A stretch of DNA of 64,000 bases from Pseudobdellovibrionaceae bacterium. Its GTDB lineage: Bacteria; Bdellovibrionota; Bdellovibrionia; Bdellovibrionales; UBA1609. The translations under genes and the position numbers were made by a program. How positions within the stretch are numbered: position 1 is the first letter of the stretch; every line of letters starts with the position of its first letter. The notes under the pieces were generated by a model. It searched no databases and was not told the DNA's origin. It was given only the letters and a program-made list of their open reading frames with translations. Shown here piece by piece: positions 27,330 to 34,934 of the stretch. The stretch is taken from the NCBI GenBank assembly GCA_020635075.1, contig JACKAM010000001.1, positions 744,001 through 808,000 on the forward strand, given 5' to 3'.

Positions 27330-28498
27330 CTGGGCAAGGGTAGAGTCGGTAAGCCAGAAAGATGCTGAGCCCGATGATGGCCGGAACAGAGCAGGGTGAG
27401 GTTCTCAATACTGTTGTCTCCGCCAAGGGCTATTGGTTTGAGGTGATGGATCTCCAAAAACTTTGTCTCCCGACACCGCTCGCCCTGGTGGTTGACATGG
27501 CCACATTGGCCCGAAAATCTCAGCATCACTCGGTGTTTGGTGGCGGCGGGGAGAGGTCTCCGACCATTGCCAGTCCGCGAGTTGTTTTTTGACGCGCCCA
27601 TTTCGGGAACTTGTCTTAAGACATGTTGCGGACATGTCTGCGTCATAGAGCCGTGATTTGATTTCCCATTCCCATTCCCATTCCCATTCCCATCCTGGGT
27701 CTCATTCGGTTTCGAATCTCTTTGGGTTTGGGCGCCTGTGTTCTCATTCCCATGTTGCTTTGAATCGTTTTGATTTTTGGGGCTGTTGTCTTGGCTCAGG
27801 TCCGCGAGTTTCCCTCGAATCGCTTGCCGTTTGGCTTTTTCCACTGGGTCATGCCTTTCGAGAAAGAGGTCGACTAAGGATTCCAGGGTTTCTTCAAGGC
27901 CGACTGGGTTTCTTGACTTTTGACCCACCAAATCTTGGGCTCGGCGAATTTTCATCATGAGCTTCTCCGATATTCCCACCTGAAGTTGAACTCGCACGGC
28001 CGAGGGCTGCTGGCGAATGGCCACCTTTTCTTGGATCTCATTCTGTGGATGGACAAAGCTCATTCGACCTTTGCGCGCCTCTTGGGGGTTTTCTTTGGCT
28101 ACCTCACGTTCAACCTTTGAGGAAGTGGACGACTTGGCCATCTCAATCCAATGGTCCTTATTCTCATGGGTGATGACAGCCGTGATCTTTCTCGCCTTTG
28201 AAACCGTCAAAGATCCTTTTTCGATCTCCTCTTTCAGTTCCGGCACCTCGCGGGATTTGCGAGTAACATTAATAAAAGTGTAGGCCACATTATCCGCAAG
28301 CCCCAGGCCATGAACAGCGTATTGAAATAGAGAGTTAAATCCATAGCGTAGATAGACTCTGTAGAGATCCACTTGATCTAATATGTTCATCAGATCAACT
28401 TCCGCCGCCTTGTATCGGGCCGAAACCTGCAGGGCCTTGTGATGAATGTCCCGTATCTTTTGTGGCAATTGCTTTTCAAAGTCATGCTGCTGATTCAA
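27326..28498 (-). CDS. HNH endonuclease-domain protein
   Basis: 390 aa. The C-terminal HNH domain (about residues 325-380) shows a Cys pair around CGHVNHQGERCRETKFLE, then IHHLKPIALGGDNSIENL and LLCSGHHRAQH, the full beta-beta-alpha metal motif with catalytic HH. The N-terminal ~200 residues are helical and charged (VDLYRVYLRYGFNSLFQYAVH, KGSLTVSKARKITAV). A low-complexity linker (NDSKQHGNENTG, then a GN repeat encoded by a 6-bp tandem repeat) joins the two. Family members nick or cut DNA; the specificity here is unknown. No methylase is adjacent, so a restriction partner is unlikely. It could be a mobile-element or DNA-processing protein. Confidence 0.85.
   Translation of the reverse strand: MNQQHDFEKQLPQKIRDIHHKALQVSARYKAAEVDLMNILDQVDLYRVYLRYGFNSLFQYAVHGLGLADNVAYTFINVTRKSREVPELKEEIEKGSLTVSKARKITAVITHENKDHWIEMAKSSTSSKVEREVAKENPQEARKGRMSFVHPQNEIQEKVAIRQQPSAVRVQLQVGISEKLMMKIRRAQDLVGQKSRNPVGLEETLESLVDLFLERHDPVEKAKRQAIRGKLADLSQDNSPKNQNDSKQHGNENTGAQTQRDSKPNETQDGNGNGNGNGKSNHGSMTQTCPQHVLRQVPEMGASKNNSRTGNGRRPLPAATKHRVMLRFSGQCGHVNHQGERCRETKFLEIHHLKPIALGGDNSIENLTLLCSGHHRAQHLSGLPTLPLPS
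27664..27693. repeat. Hexanucleotide repeat (CCCATT)5 inside the HNH gene
   Basis: About five tandem copies of CCCATT on the plus strand, read as Gly-Asn repeats in the minus-strand HNH gene. Six-base steps keep the frame, so copy-number change would only alter linker length. Confidence 0.85.
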
Positions 28499-28763
28499 AT
28501 CCTGTCCCCCTCGTGACGATTTGAGATCTTATAGCATAGGTTTTTTAGTGCGATTTTGAGGAGCTTGCCTAATACAGATCAAATCGCCCGGAATAGGCAC
28601 CAATAGGGCCGTTGCGGACTTTAAAGCGTTCTCGCAAAAGAAAATCGAAAAATCGAAATTGGTGGGAACTCTGGACATTTTAAGAGGCCAGAAAAACCGT
28701 CAATAGATTTTTGCGAAATTGATCAATTGGATGACGTTTGTCTTTTGAGTTTTGTTGCTCAGG

Positions 28764-29180
28764 TCATCGACGCTTGAAAAAGTGAATGGCGAGCCATATC
28801 GAACAAAACATTGAGCCAACAATGGATGGAATTCCGATGACGGTGTAAAATCCAATAACCCCGGTTAGGCTTGCGATCATCCCACCTATTAGGCTGGCTC
28901 CAATCCAAATGTGAAGAATTCTGCTCTGAGGTTTATGAGAATTACGATTAATCAGGTAGTAGAGATATCCTGGTGCCGCTAGGGAGCCAATTACGATCGG
29001 AAACAGGAATACGAGGGAGTCGACCATAATCTCGCCATTTGAAATTAGAGGCATCCCCCATGCGAAATAGAGTCCAATCAGAATGGCGCTGGAGGGAAAC
29101 AGAATTGCAAGTAAGGTGATCGTTGCACTCCCCATGTCTCTATTTTCCTGAAAAGGCCGACCGTGCTTAGGACCTCCCAT
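28764..29180 (-). CDS. Small multi-span membrane protein, unknown
   Basis: About 138 aa from the ATG at 29180 (GGGAG upstream); an ATG at 29135 with AGGAAA is an alternative. Four hydrophobic segments are visible: TITLLAILFPSSAILIGLYFAW, LVFLFPIVIGSLAAPGYLYYL, IWIGASLIGGMIASLTGVIGF and IPSIVGSMFCSIWLAIHFF, ending in a basic KRR. The start overlaps the end of the upstream gene by 14 nt, so the two are probably coupled. Low GC relative to the surroundings. No family recognised. Confidence 0.6.
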   Translation of the reverse strand: MGGPKHGRPFQENRDMGSATITLLAILFPSSAILIGLYFAWGMPLISNGEIMVDSLVFLFPIVIGSLAAPGYLYYLINRNSHKPQSRILHIWIGASLIGGMIASLTGVIGFYTVIGIPSIVGSMFCSIWLAIHFFKRR

Positions 29181-29514
29181 TTGGGCTCCCGCATTTATGC
29201 CATTGGAAGACAGGTAGCCAGGTGAGACCAGTCTGGTTGGCCGGTTGACCGCAAACAAGGCAGATGGAGTTGTTGAGGAGGAGGGATGTGATCCCGATTA
29301 GGATCAGCCAGATAATCGTGGCCCCCAAAGGGACAGCAGCACCATAGGTGAATGATTTCATATTCAGATAGAGTAGGACAAGTCCAACGTATCCAAATTG
29401 TCGTACGATCACAAAAAGGGCGATGAGGCCATCAATCGAAGAAGGCGTCCGGGACTTTCTAAAAAGCTTCGATAACCTCTCTTGAAATCGGTCAGCCAGG
29501 ATTCTTAGCTTCAT
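29167..29514 (-). CDS. Small membrane protein with C-terminal Cys motif, unknown
   Basis: 115 aa; N-terminal basic helix (KLRILADRFQERLSKLFRKSR), two membrane segments (LIALFVIVRQFGYVGLVLLYL and VPLGATIIWLILIGITSLLL), then a tail with CLVCGQPANQTG and a later KCGSP. The three cysteines could be a partial zinc ribbon. The ATG at 29514 has no Shine-Dalgarno and lies at the very edge of a duplicated leader sequence (see repeat at 29511-29625). No family is recognised and confidence in the start is low. Confidence 0.55.
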   Translation of the reverse strand: MKLRILADRFQERLSKLFRKSRTPSSIDGLIALFVIVRQFGYVGLVLLYLNMKSFTYGAAVPLGATIIWLILIGITSLLLNNSICLVCGQPANQTGLTWLPVFQWHKCGSPNGRS

Positions 29515-29625
29515 ATAGATATGGTGTGTTTAGATCGGCAAGGAGTCAACGGGTTCGGCGGGTCGGGCACCTCGCCCTTGGGCCAGCGGAGGAATTGGGT
29601 GGGTCACTCTGCAGGCAATTAGTTT
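29511..29625. repeat. ~110-bp direct repeat, copy 1
   Basis: From TCATATAGATATGGTGTG at 29511 onward this region matches 30784-30897 with scattered substitutions; the first 60 bp are nearly identical. On the minus strand it is the leader of the gene ending at 29514, and its last bases supply that gene's ATG. Confidence 0.85.
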
Positions 29626-29683
29626 GGACCCGATGTTGTGAGTTCCGGCGGCATCACTGGCAAAAGCGAAGGTTCAACCTTTT

Positions 29684-30142
29684 TTAATCTTTCTTCTTGC
29701 TTCTAAGGTAATCGAAAATCTTTTTTGACACTGTTTTTTGGAATCGATTTCTGATGTTAGCCGGATCGAGATAGTACATGAAGTGAAAGACAATGATCGT
29801 TCCTCCCAGAATCACTTCGATGTGAAAGGGGATACTAAGACTCATTCCCAATGGGAAGAGTGCTAGAGCATAGGTCGGAATGCCCTTGATCATCAGGGCC
29901 TCGATATACAGAGCTCTGCCAGATTTAAAAATGTAGCGGTATTGTGGTTCAAGAGAGTTCTCAAACAACACAAATAGAACTGGGAAGAAAGTGAGCAGAA
30001 AAAGTACGGCGAGAAGGTCGGTAAGCTTGAATTCACTGACAGCGAGTCCACCGAAAGAGTTTGCAAGGAGGCAGATGCTGAAGAATGACAAAGATACCTT
30101 AAACGGAGCGCTTATGTTTTTGATATTTGCCATCTTTGTCAT
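29684..30142 (-). CDS. Small membrane protein, unknown
   Basis: About 152 aa from the ATG at 30142; a TTG at 30154 and an ATG at 30133 are alternatives and none has a clear ribosome site. Hydrophobic segments: VSLSFFSICLLANSFGGL, LTDLLAVLFLLTFFPVLFVLF, TYALALFPLGMSLSIPFHI and VILGGTIIVFHFMYYL, then a basic tail (RNRFQKTVSKK...RSKKKD). GC content is visibly below the chromosomal genes around it. It lies 34 bp downstream of another membrane gene on the same strand. No family recognised. Confidence 0.6.
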   Translation of the reverse strand: MTKMANIKNISAPFKVSLSFFSICLLANSFGGLAVSEFKLTDLLAVLFLLTFFPVLFVLFENSLEPQYRYIFKSGRALYIEALMIKGIPTYALALFPLGMSLSIPFHIEVILGGTIIVFHFMYYLDPANIRNRFQKTVSKKIFDYLRSKKKD

Positions 30143-30176
30143 GTAGTAACTCAAGATGGAATCTGCACGTTTGGGA

Positions 30177-30632
30177 TCATTTTTTGTTCTCCTCTGTCAG
30201 ATGGGAAATGAAAAAGTGAGCTAGCCTTTTACCAAATTCAGAGTGGAAATTTTTCTGACGAGTGAGGAAGTAAGCGTACCACACAATGAGGATGGCTCCG
30301 CAGAGTTGGAAATAATGGCTCGATGGAGATTCTGATGTGAATGAAAGGCAGAGCATAATTGGACAGGAAAAGCCAAATATCTTCAGACCAAGTGAGGTCA
30401 GAAATAATTGTCGAAACTTCCGGGAGTCGAGAGGGTCTTTGACGGACCGAGAGATGGCGCGACTAGCACCAGGCAGCATGTAAGCAGAGGCCGCAACCAT
30501 TACAGTGTACAAAATAAGGTTTTCCGGGAAAACATAGTCATTTTTGCCAACATGGAAGACGCCGACGTAATCCCCATATGTCCAAAATAGGGCAGCCCAG
30601 GTAGTTGGTTGAGTCAGGAGTCTGTGAACCAT
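30177..30632 (-). CDS. Small membrane protein, unknown
   Basis: 151 aa with hydrophobic segments near residues 38-56 (LILYTVMVAASAYMLPGA), 77-98 (LTSLGLKIFGFSCPIMLCLSF) and 107-122 (LCGAILIVWYAYFL), and charged loops (SRAISRSVKDPLDSRKFRQ). No Shine-Dalgarno is visible before the ATG at 30632. It pairs with the following gene (34 bp gap), and both are enclosed by the two copies of a 110-bp direct repeat. No family recognised. Confidence 0.6.
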   Translation of the reverse strand: MVHRLLTQPTTWAALFWTYGDYVGVFHVGKNDYVFPENLILYTVMVAASAYMLPGASRAISRSVKDPLDSRKFRQLFLTSLGLKIFGFSCPIMLCLSFTSESPSSHYFQLCGAILIVWYAYFLTRQKNFHSEFGKRLAHFFISHLTEENKK

Positions 30633-30959
30633 AATGGCAATTCCAATGCACTTCTAGGTTTCAATTGAGTTCCGTTCCATCCTAGGGGGATTTGATAAGG
30701 TACTCATCAAGCCAATGACGGGACAGGACGGTCTCCAGATGTGAGTTTTCCTACTCAGAGGCCGAAGATTCAATTGTCCGTCGTCATATAGATATGGTGT
30801 GTTTAGACCGGCAAGGAGTCAATGGGTTCGGCGGGTCGGGTAACTCGGCTTAGGGCTAGCAAAGGAAATGGATGGGTCATTTGCTGGATAAGTTGATTTA
30901 GGTCAGTTAGGTAGAATCATGGGTATTCAATCCGGGCAAAAACCATCAGACGCGAATTC
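30633..30959. other. Intergenic region holding the second leader-repeat copy
   Basis: 327 bp without a gene. It contains repeat copy 2 (30784-30897). On the minus strand the copied ATG is followed by only four codons and a stop, so the gene that once followed this leader appears lost. Confidence 0.6.
30784..30897. repeat. ~110-bp direct repeat, copy 2
   Basis: Matches 29511-29625 in the same orientation, 1273 bp away. The match starts abruptly at TCATATAGAT and fades toward the far end. It sits upstream (minus strand) of the two membrane genes at 29684-30632. Confidence 0.85.
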
Positions 30960-31907
30960 TCACGGGCAAAGGCTGAGAAGTTTGTTTTTGGGGAGAATGT
31001 GATTCTTGGGCCATTTGAATTTGAGTTTTCTTGACTGGAGGGCCTGGTCGAGAAAACCCATGCCTCCAGATTTCATCTCCAGGGCGGTGTCTTCCTGATA
31101 GAGGGGATGGCGGATGGCTTGGTCGGCAGAAATCCAGCGGACCCCCATCTTGGTAAATTCGCTCAAAAGCCGATCCAGAAGTTTTGCGGTCAAGGGAGTC
31201 AGATGAAGGAGAAGAATATGGGGAAGTTCTCGATTGGCGCCAAAGATGTACTGTCCGACCTGATGATAGGTGGTTAGCCGCTGTTTGGCGAATAGAATAA
31301 ACTCATCCTCCAGCTGTCTTTGATTGTCTTCTTGCCCTTGGCATTTCATCCAGGCTTCATAGAAATGCCAATCTTGAAAGTCCACACTGACCTGGGCGAT
31401 CTGATATTGGCGGCGGGACAAGTAGCTGCGCACGGCATAACGTTTATCATGGGAATCCCCCTCCATCAAAAAAGGGTAACGAAAAACCTTCAGTTCCTTA
31501 ATGGTGGAGGCGTAATCGATGAGCAAGGGTTCGTTTTTGGCAATATCAGCAATGTAGTCGGCGCTGTTGGTTTTGGAAAGATCCAAATGAGAGAATCCAT
31601 GATTGCCAATCAAGTGCCCGGCCTCCTTCCAACGAACGAGAAGTTTTTTTCGCCCCTCCATGTTGTCGGCCAACTGGCCGGTAAGAAATCCATAAACCGG
31701 AGGCACTTTGTGTTTCTTGAGAGCTTGAAGAATCAGATCCATGGCCTGCTCGCGGGTGATCTCCGCAGCCTCGGGTCCCGATGCGGGAAGATCATCAAAG
31801 GTCAGAGCCAGGGGAATTTTTCCTGGTACCGCTAAGGCCGATAATCCAAACAAAAGACCGATTACCCCGAGTATAGAGACCTTCAGTCGAGAGATCGAGT
31901 TTGCCAT
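30960..31907 (-). CDS. Polysaccharide deacetylase (NodB-homology) family protein
   Basis: 315 aa exported protein: signal peptide MANSISRLKVSILGVIGLLFGLSALA, then the NodB fold. Motif 1 is LTFDDLP with Asp38/Asp39; motif 2 is GNHGFSHLDLS with His103 and His107 as metal ligands; motif 3 contains FRYPFLMEGD. CE4 enzymes remove N- or O-acetyl groups from peptidoglycan, chitin or other polysaccharides in a metal-dependent way. The last ~100 residues (ILLLHLTPLTAKLLDRLL) contain the leucine motif of the family. It is downstream of the LTA-synthase-like gene (56 bp), so both may modify the envelope. The substrate is unknown. Confidence 0.85.
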   Translation of the reverse strand: MANSISRLKVSILGVIGLLFGLSALAVPGKIPLALTFDDLPASGPEAAEITREQAMDLILQALKKHKVPPVYGFLTGQLADNMEGRKKLLVRWKEAGHLIGNHGFSHLDLSKTNSADYIADIAKNEPLLIDYASTIKELKVFRYPFLMEGDSHDKRYAVRSYLSRRQYQIAQVSVDFQDWHFYEAWMKCQGQEDNQRQLEDEFILFAKQRLTTYHQVGQYIFGANRELPHILLLHLTPLTAKLLDRLLSEFTKMGVRWISADQAIRHPLYQEDTALEMKSGGMGFLDQALQSRKLKFKWPKNHILPKNKLLSLCP

Positions 31908-31963
31908 GGTTGTATGCTATCGATGATCGAGCGTGAGGGCAAAGAGATTTCCATTACCCAGAA

Positions 31964-34015
31964 CTAGTCCTTCGCCGGTTTTCCCGTCGCCTTCAGTGGA
32001 TTGGGATTGTGGTACAGCAAGTACTTGGCGGTTTCGTAAAGGCCCATGGTGAGATCCATCATCTTTTGAGCGCGCTCTGGGTGAGCGGCAGATTGATCCA
32101 CAGCTGGCGTATCCGACTTATAATCGTAGAGTCCTTCTCTTCTGCCAGGTTCGGCGACCAAATAGAAATCATCATCCATCAGAGCAATGTGGGGAGGGGA
32201 GCGGTAATAGACGTAGTGAAAGGCAAAGCGCCGATCATCAAAGCGGGTGTCCCAGAGATCACGGCCAAAGGTGCGCACCAGGGTTTTGTGACCGGTGAGG
32301 CTGGCAATGGTGACCAGCACGTCGGGTTCGGTGGCAAACTTGTGGATCACTTCGGGTTCTGATTTCCAACCTGGGTGGTAGAAAACCAAAGGGACCTGAA
32401 AGCGGGTGATGTGGTGATGCTGAAAGCCCTTCGATAAGTGCTGAGCCTCCAAGTCGGGGAGACCATGATCGCCAATAATCACAAACAAAGTGTTTTGATA
32501 GTAGGGGGCTTTGGAGGCTAATTCTAAAAAGTGGCCCAAACTGTAATCAGAAAAGCGCAGGGAGTTGTACTCTTCGTTGGAAACAAAACCGTATTTTTTG
32601 ATTTCCCCATCATTGAGTTGAGTTTCCTTAAAGTGTCCGCGAGATTCAGGAATGGTATAAGGACGGTGAAAGCCGGCCGTCTGCACGACGGCGAAAAAAG
32701 GCTGATGGCTGGGGAGTTCACTCAACTGCCTGTTGGCTTCCACAAAGAGATCATAGTCTGAAATTCCCCACACGTCGGTCCTGGGAGATTCAAACATCCC
32801 CTCTTCGACGATTTTCATGTCCGGGATATTGTGGGCAATAACGCCGCGGATGTTTCCCCAGTTGGCACTGCCACCAATAAAGTAGAACTTCTGGTGAGCC
32901 TTAAAGGCATTGATCAGAGTGTGTTGGTCCACAATCAATGGATTGCGGCTTGAAGTCCGGCTGGCTCCCACGTCAGGTATTCCTGTGAGTACGCCAAAAA
33001 TACTACGAGCAGTCCCTTCAGAAGGAACAAAAAAGCGATCAAACAATTTACCCTTTTTTGCCACAACGTCGAAATTGGGCGTCGGATCCAGAGGGTGTCC
33101 CAGGACTCCCGTTTTGTGAGCAGCAAAGGACTCCATGACGATCAACACCACATTGGTGGTTTGAGGCAAAAGGCCTTTAGGCTCTAGCCAACGGTCAAAA
33201 TTGAGGGTCTCTTCATTGCGGTCTTCCACGCCCAAATAATCGGCCACCTGTTGGTAGTGGTGGCGGACTTTGTCTTTGTTAAAGGGCTCTTCGCGGTTAT
33301 CGAGAGTATCAAAGAAGTAATGAATGGGATTCATGCCGAGAGAGGCCACAAAGGTATTGGTGGAAAAGTAGGCTTCGCTCCAGCGCAAAGGGTAGGCGGA
33401 CACTTTGCCGTAAAGGCCGGCGAGCATGAGCAAAACAACCGTAAACCCCTTGACCCACGCCTGCCACCCAGGCAAGGCCCCGGTGCGAGGAGTTGACGTC
33501 AGACCTTTTCCCGTGGTGGCCGCCTCCATCAGTCGTTTGGTCCACCAGGTGAAGACAGTCGTGGTCAGAGCCAGGCTAAGCAGAATGAGAATCACCGGAT
33601 ATGTTTGCCACACCATTTGGGCACTGATGATGGGGTTCTCCAAAAAGTGCAGAACCGTGGCGTTCACGCGCAAACCCAAATAACTGTAGTAGGCAAAGTC
33701 CAGGGCGTAAAAAAACAAGGAAGCAAAAAAACACAGGCTGTACCAAGCCGTCCATAAGGGGATGACTTTGTTGCGACGAAAGGGATTCAAGGCGGGCAAA
33801 AGCATGGCCAAAGCCGGCACCAGCAAAAAGACCAAAACCACACGGGTATCAAACTTAAGCCCCAAGTAAAAGGCATGCATCAAGTCGGAGGAGGGGGTCT
33901 CTCCTGAACGGAAGAACCAGTAAAAACCCAAGCGCATGAGGCTAAATGGCACAAGAAAGGAAAGGCAGATATAAAACAGCAGCCGCCCCCGGCCACCCAG
34001 TACTTTAAAAAGCAT
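31964..34015 (-). CDS. LTA-synthase-like phosphoglycerol transferase (sulfatase family)
   Basis: 683 aa inner-membrane protein: about five N-terminal membrane helices (residues 10-30, 50-75, 85-115, 130-155, 195-212), then a large periplasmic alkaline-phosphatase-fold domain. That domain opens with NVVLIVMESFAAH (first metal ligand Glu) and has the nucleophile Thr335 in PSEGTARSIFGVLTGIPD, with IIGDHGLPD later. Such enzymes move phosphoglycerol or phosphoethanolamine from phospholipid to glycans. In a Gram-negative host the likely acceptors are periplasmic glucans or lipid-linked sugars (OpgB-like) rather than teichoic acid. The next gene downstream is a deacetylase. Confidence 0.85.
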   Translation of the reverse strand: MLFKVLGGRGRLLFYICLSFLVPFSLMRLGFYWFFRSGETPSSDLMHAFYLGLKFDTRVVLVFLLVPALAMLLPALNPFRRNKVIPLWTAWYSLCFFASLFFYALDFAYYSYLGLRVNATVLHFLENPIISAQMVWQTYPVILILLSLALTTTVFTWWTKRLMEAATTGKGLTSTPRTGALPGWQAWVKGFTVVLLMLAGLYGKVSAYPLRWSEAYFSTNTFVASLGMNPIHYFFDTLDNREEPFNKDKVRHHYQQVADYLGVEDRNEETLNFDRWLEPKGLLPQTTNVVLIVMESFAAHKTGVLGHPLDPTPNFDVVAKKGKLFDRFFVPSEGTARSIFGVLTGIPDVGASRTSSRNPLIVDQHTLINAFKAHQKFYFIGGSANWGNIRGVIAHNIPDMKIVEEGMFESPRTDVWGISDYDLFVEANRQLSELPSHQPFFAVVQTAGFHRPYTIPESRGHFKETQLNDGEIKKYGFVSNEEYNSLRFSDYSLGHFLELASKAPYYQNTLFVIIGDHGLPDLEAQHLSKGFQHHHITRFQVPLVFYHPGWKSEPEVIHKFATEPDVLVTIASLTGHKTLVRTFGRDLWDTRFDDRRFAFHYVYYRSPPHIALMDDDFYLVAEPGRREGLYDYKSDTPAVDQSAAHPERAQKMMDLTMGLYETAKYLLYHNPNPLKATGKPAKD

Positions 34016-34062
34016 GGGGATGGTTTACACCATTGGGCAAAAGGGGACAATCAGGATGTGGG

Positions 34063-34920
34063 CTATTTGATTTCGTTCAATCCCCAGTCGTATTTGAGGA
34101 AGTCCAATTTTAACTCTCCCCCCTTGATCTTCTCTTGCATCGCCGGATCGTCCGTCATGTAGGGAGCCACAAATGCGGCCACAGAGCCGGCCTTTTTGGT
34201 AAAGTCCTCGGCAAACCAGGGTTCGGTGTCGAAGATCTTAGAGAGGAAAACCTTGCCCTCTTTTTCATCAATCCTGTTGCGCGTTGTATCACGTAAAAAC
34301 AGCTTGGCCTGTTCTTCCAGTTGGTCAGTGAGCTGGTCTCCGGTGAAGGCTTCTTGGCGCAAGGCCGGGCAGCCGACCGAGGCGCAGTTGAGAGCAAAAT
34401 GAATCCGTGGTTCCTGGTAGTTTTTGCGAATGGTCCCGTGTTCAATCCAGTCCAAATGGCGCTTTTTCCCTAAGAGTCCGAAAAACTCAACGCGCCAGGG
34501 GTTGGTAAAAAAACCACCAATCTTGCGAATCGAGGCGACGGGATAGTTGTTGACGATGTGCTGAAGGGTAAAACCATTGTAGGCATTAATCAAAAAGGCC
34601 AACTGCTGTTCTTTCTTCCATGCCTTAAATTCGCTCTCCGTCACATTCGAGAGCTGGCTAAGAAAATCGTCTAGGACCTTGCGGCCCTTTTTGAGTTCTA
34701 GGTATTTCACCTGGCTAGCAGGCCCCTTGACCACTACAAAGTTCTGTAGAATTTCTGTCCAGACCTTGTAGCTGTGATCAAAGCCAGCGGCGACCGAGGC
34801 CTGTTGGGCTGAGGTTGTGTTGTCCTCCGCTGTGGCCAAGGAGAGAGGAGTTATGAGACCCAGGATGAAGCCAGAAAAAAGAACCCATTTGGCTTGCGGC
34901 GAAAAGCGTTGCTTCAACAT
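34063..34920 (-). CDS. DUF547 domain exported protein
   Basis: 285 aa with a signal peptide (residues 1-30, ending LSLATA). The DUF547 core is recognised by FLINAYNGFTLQHIVNNYP, then HFALNCASVGCPALRQEAF with two cysteines, and FLRDTTRNRID. It has an AAAGGAG site 9 nt before the ATG. It is the last gene of the operon TVP38 / MerA-like reductase / DUF547 (14-bp gap), an association I recall from other proteobacteria. The biochemical role is unknown; the fold is thought to resemble cysteine-type hydrolases, but that is uncertain. Confidence 0.87.
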   Translation of the reverse strand: MLKQRFSPQAKWVLFSGFILGLITPLSLATAEDNTTSAQQASVAAGFDHSYKVWTEILQNFVVVKGPASQVKYLELKKGRKVLDDFLSQLSNVTESEFKAWKKEQQLAFLINAYNGFTLQHIVNNYPVASIRKIGGFFTNPWRVEFFGLLGKKRHLDWIEHGTIRKNYQEPRIHFALNCASVGCPALRQEAFTGDQLTDQLEEQAKLFLRDTTRNRIDEKEGKVFLSKIFDTEPWFAEDFTKKAGSVAAFVAPYMTDDPAMQEKIKGGELKLDFLKYDWGLNEIK

Positions 34921-34934
34921 GATGAAAATCTCCT

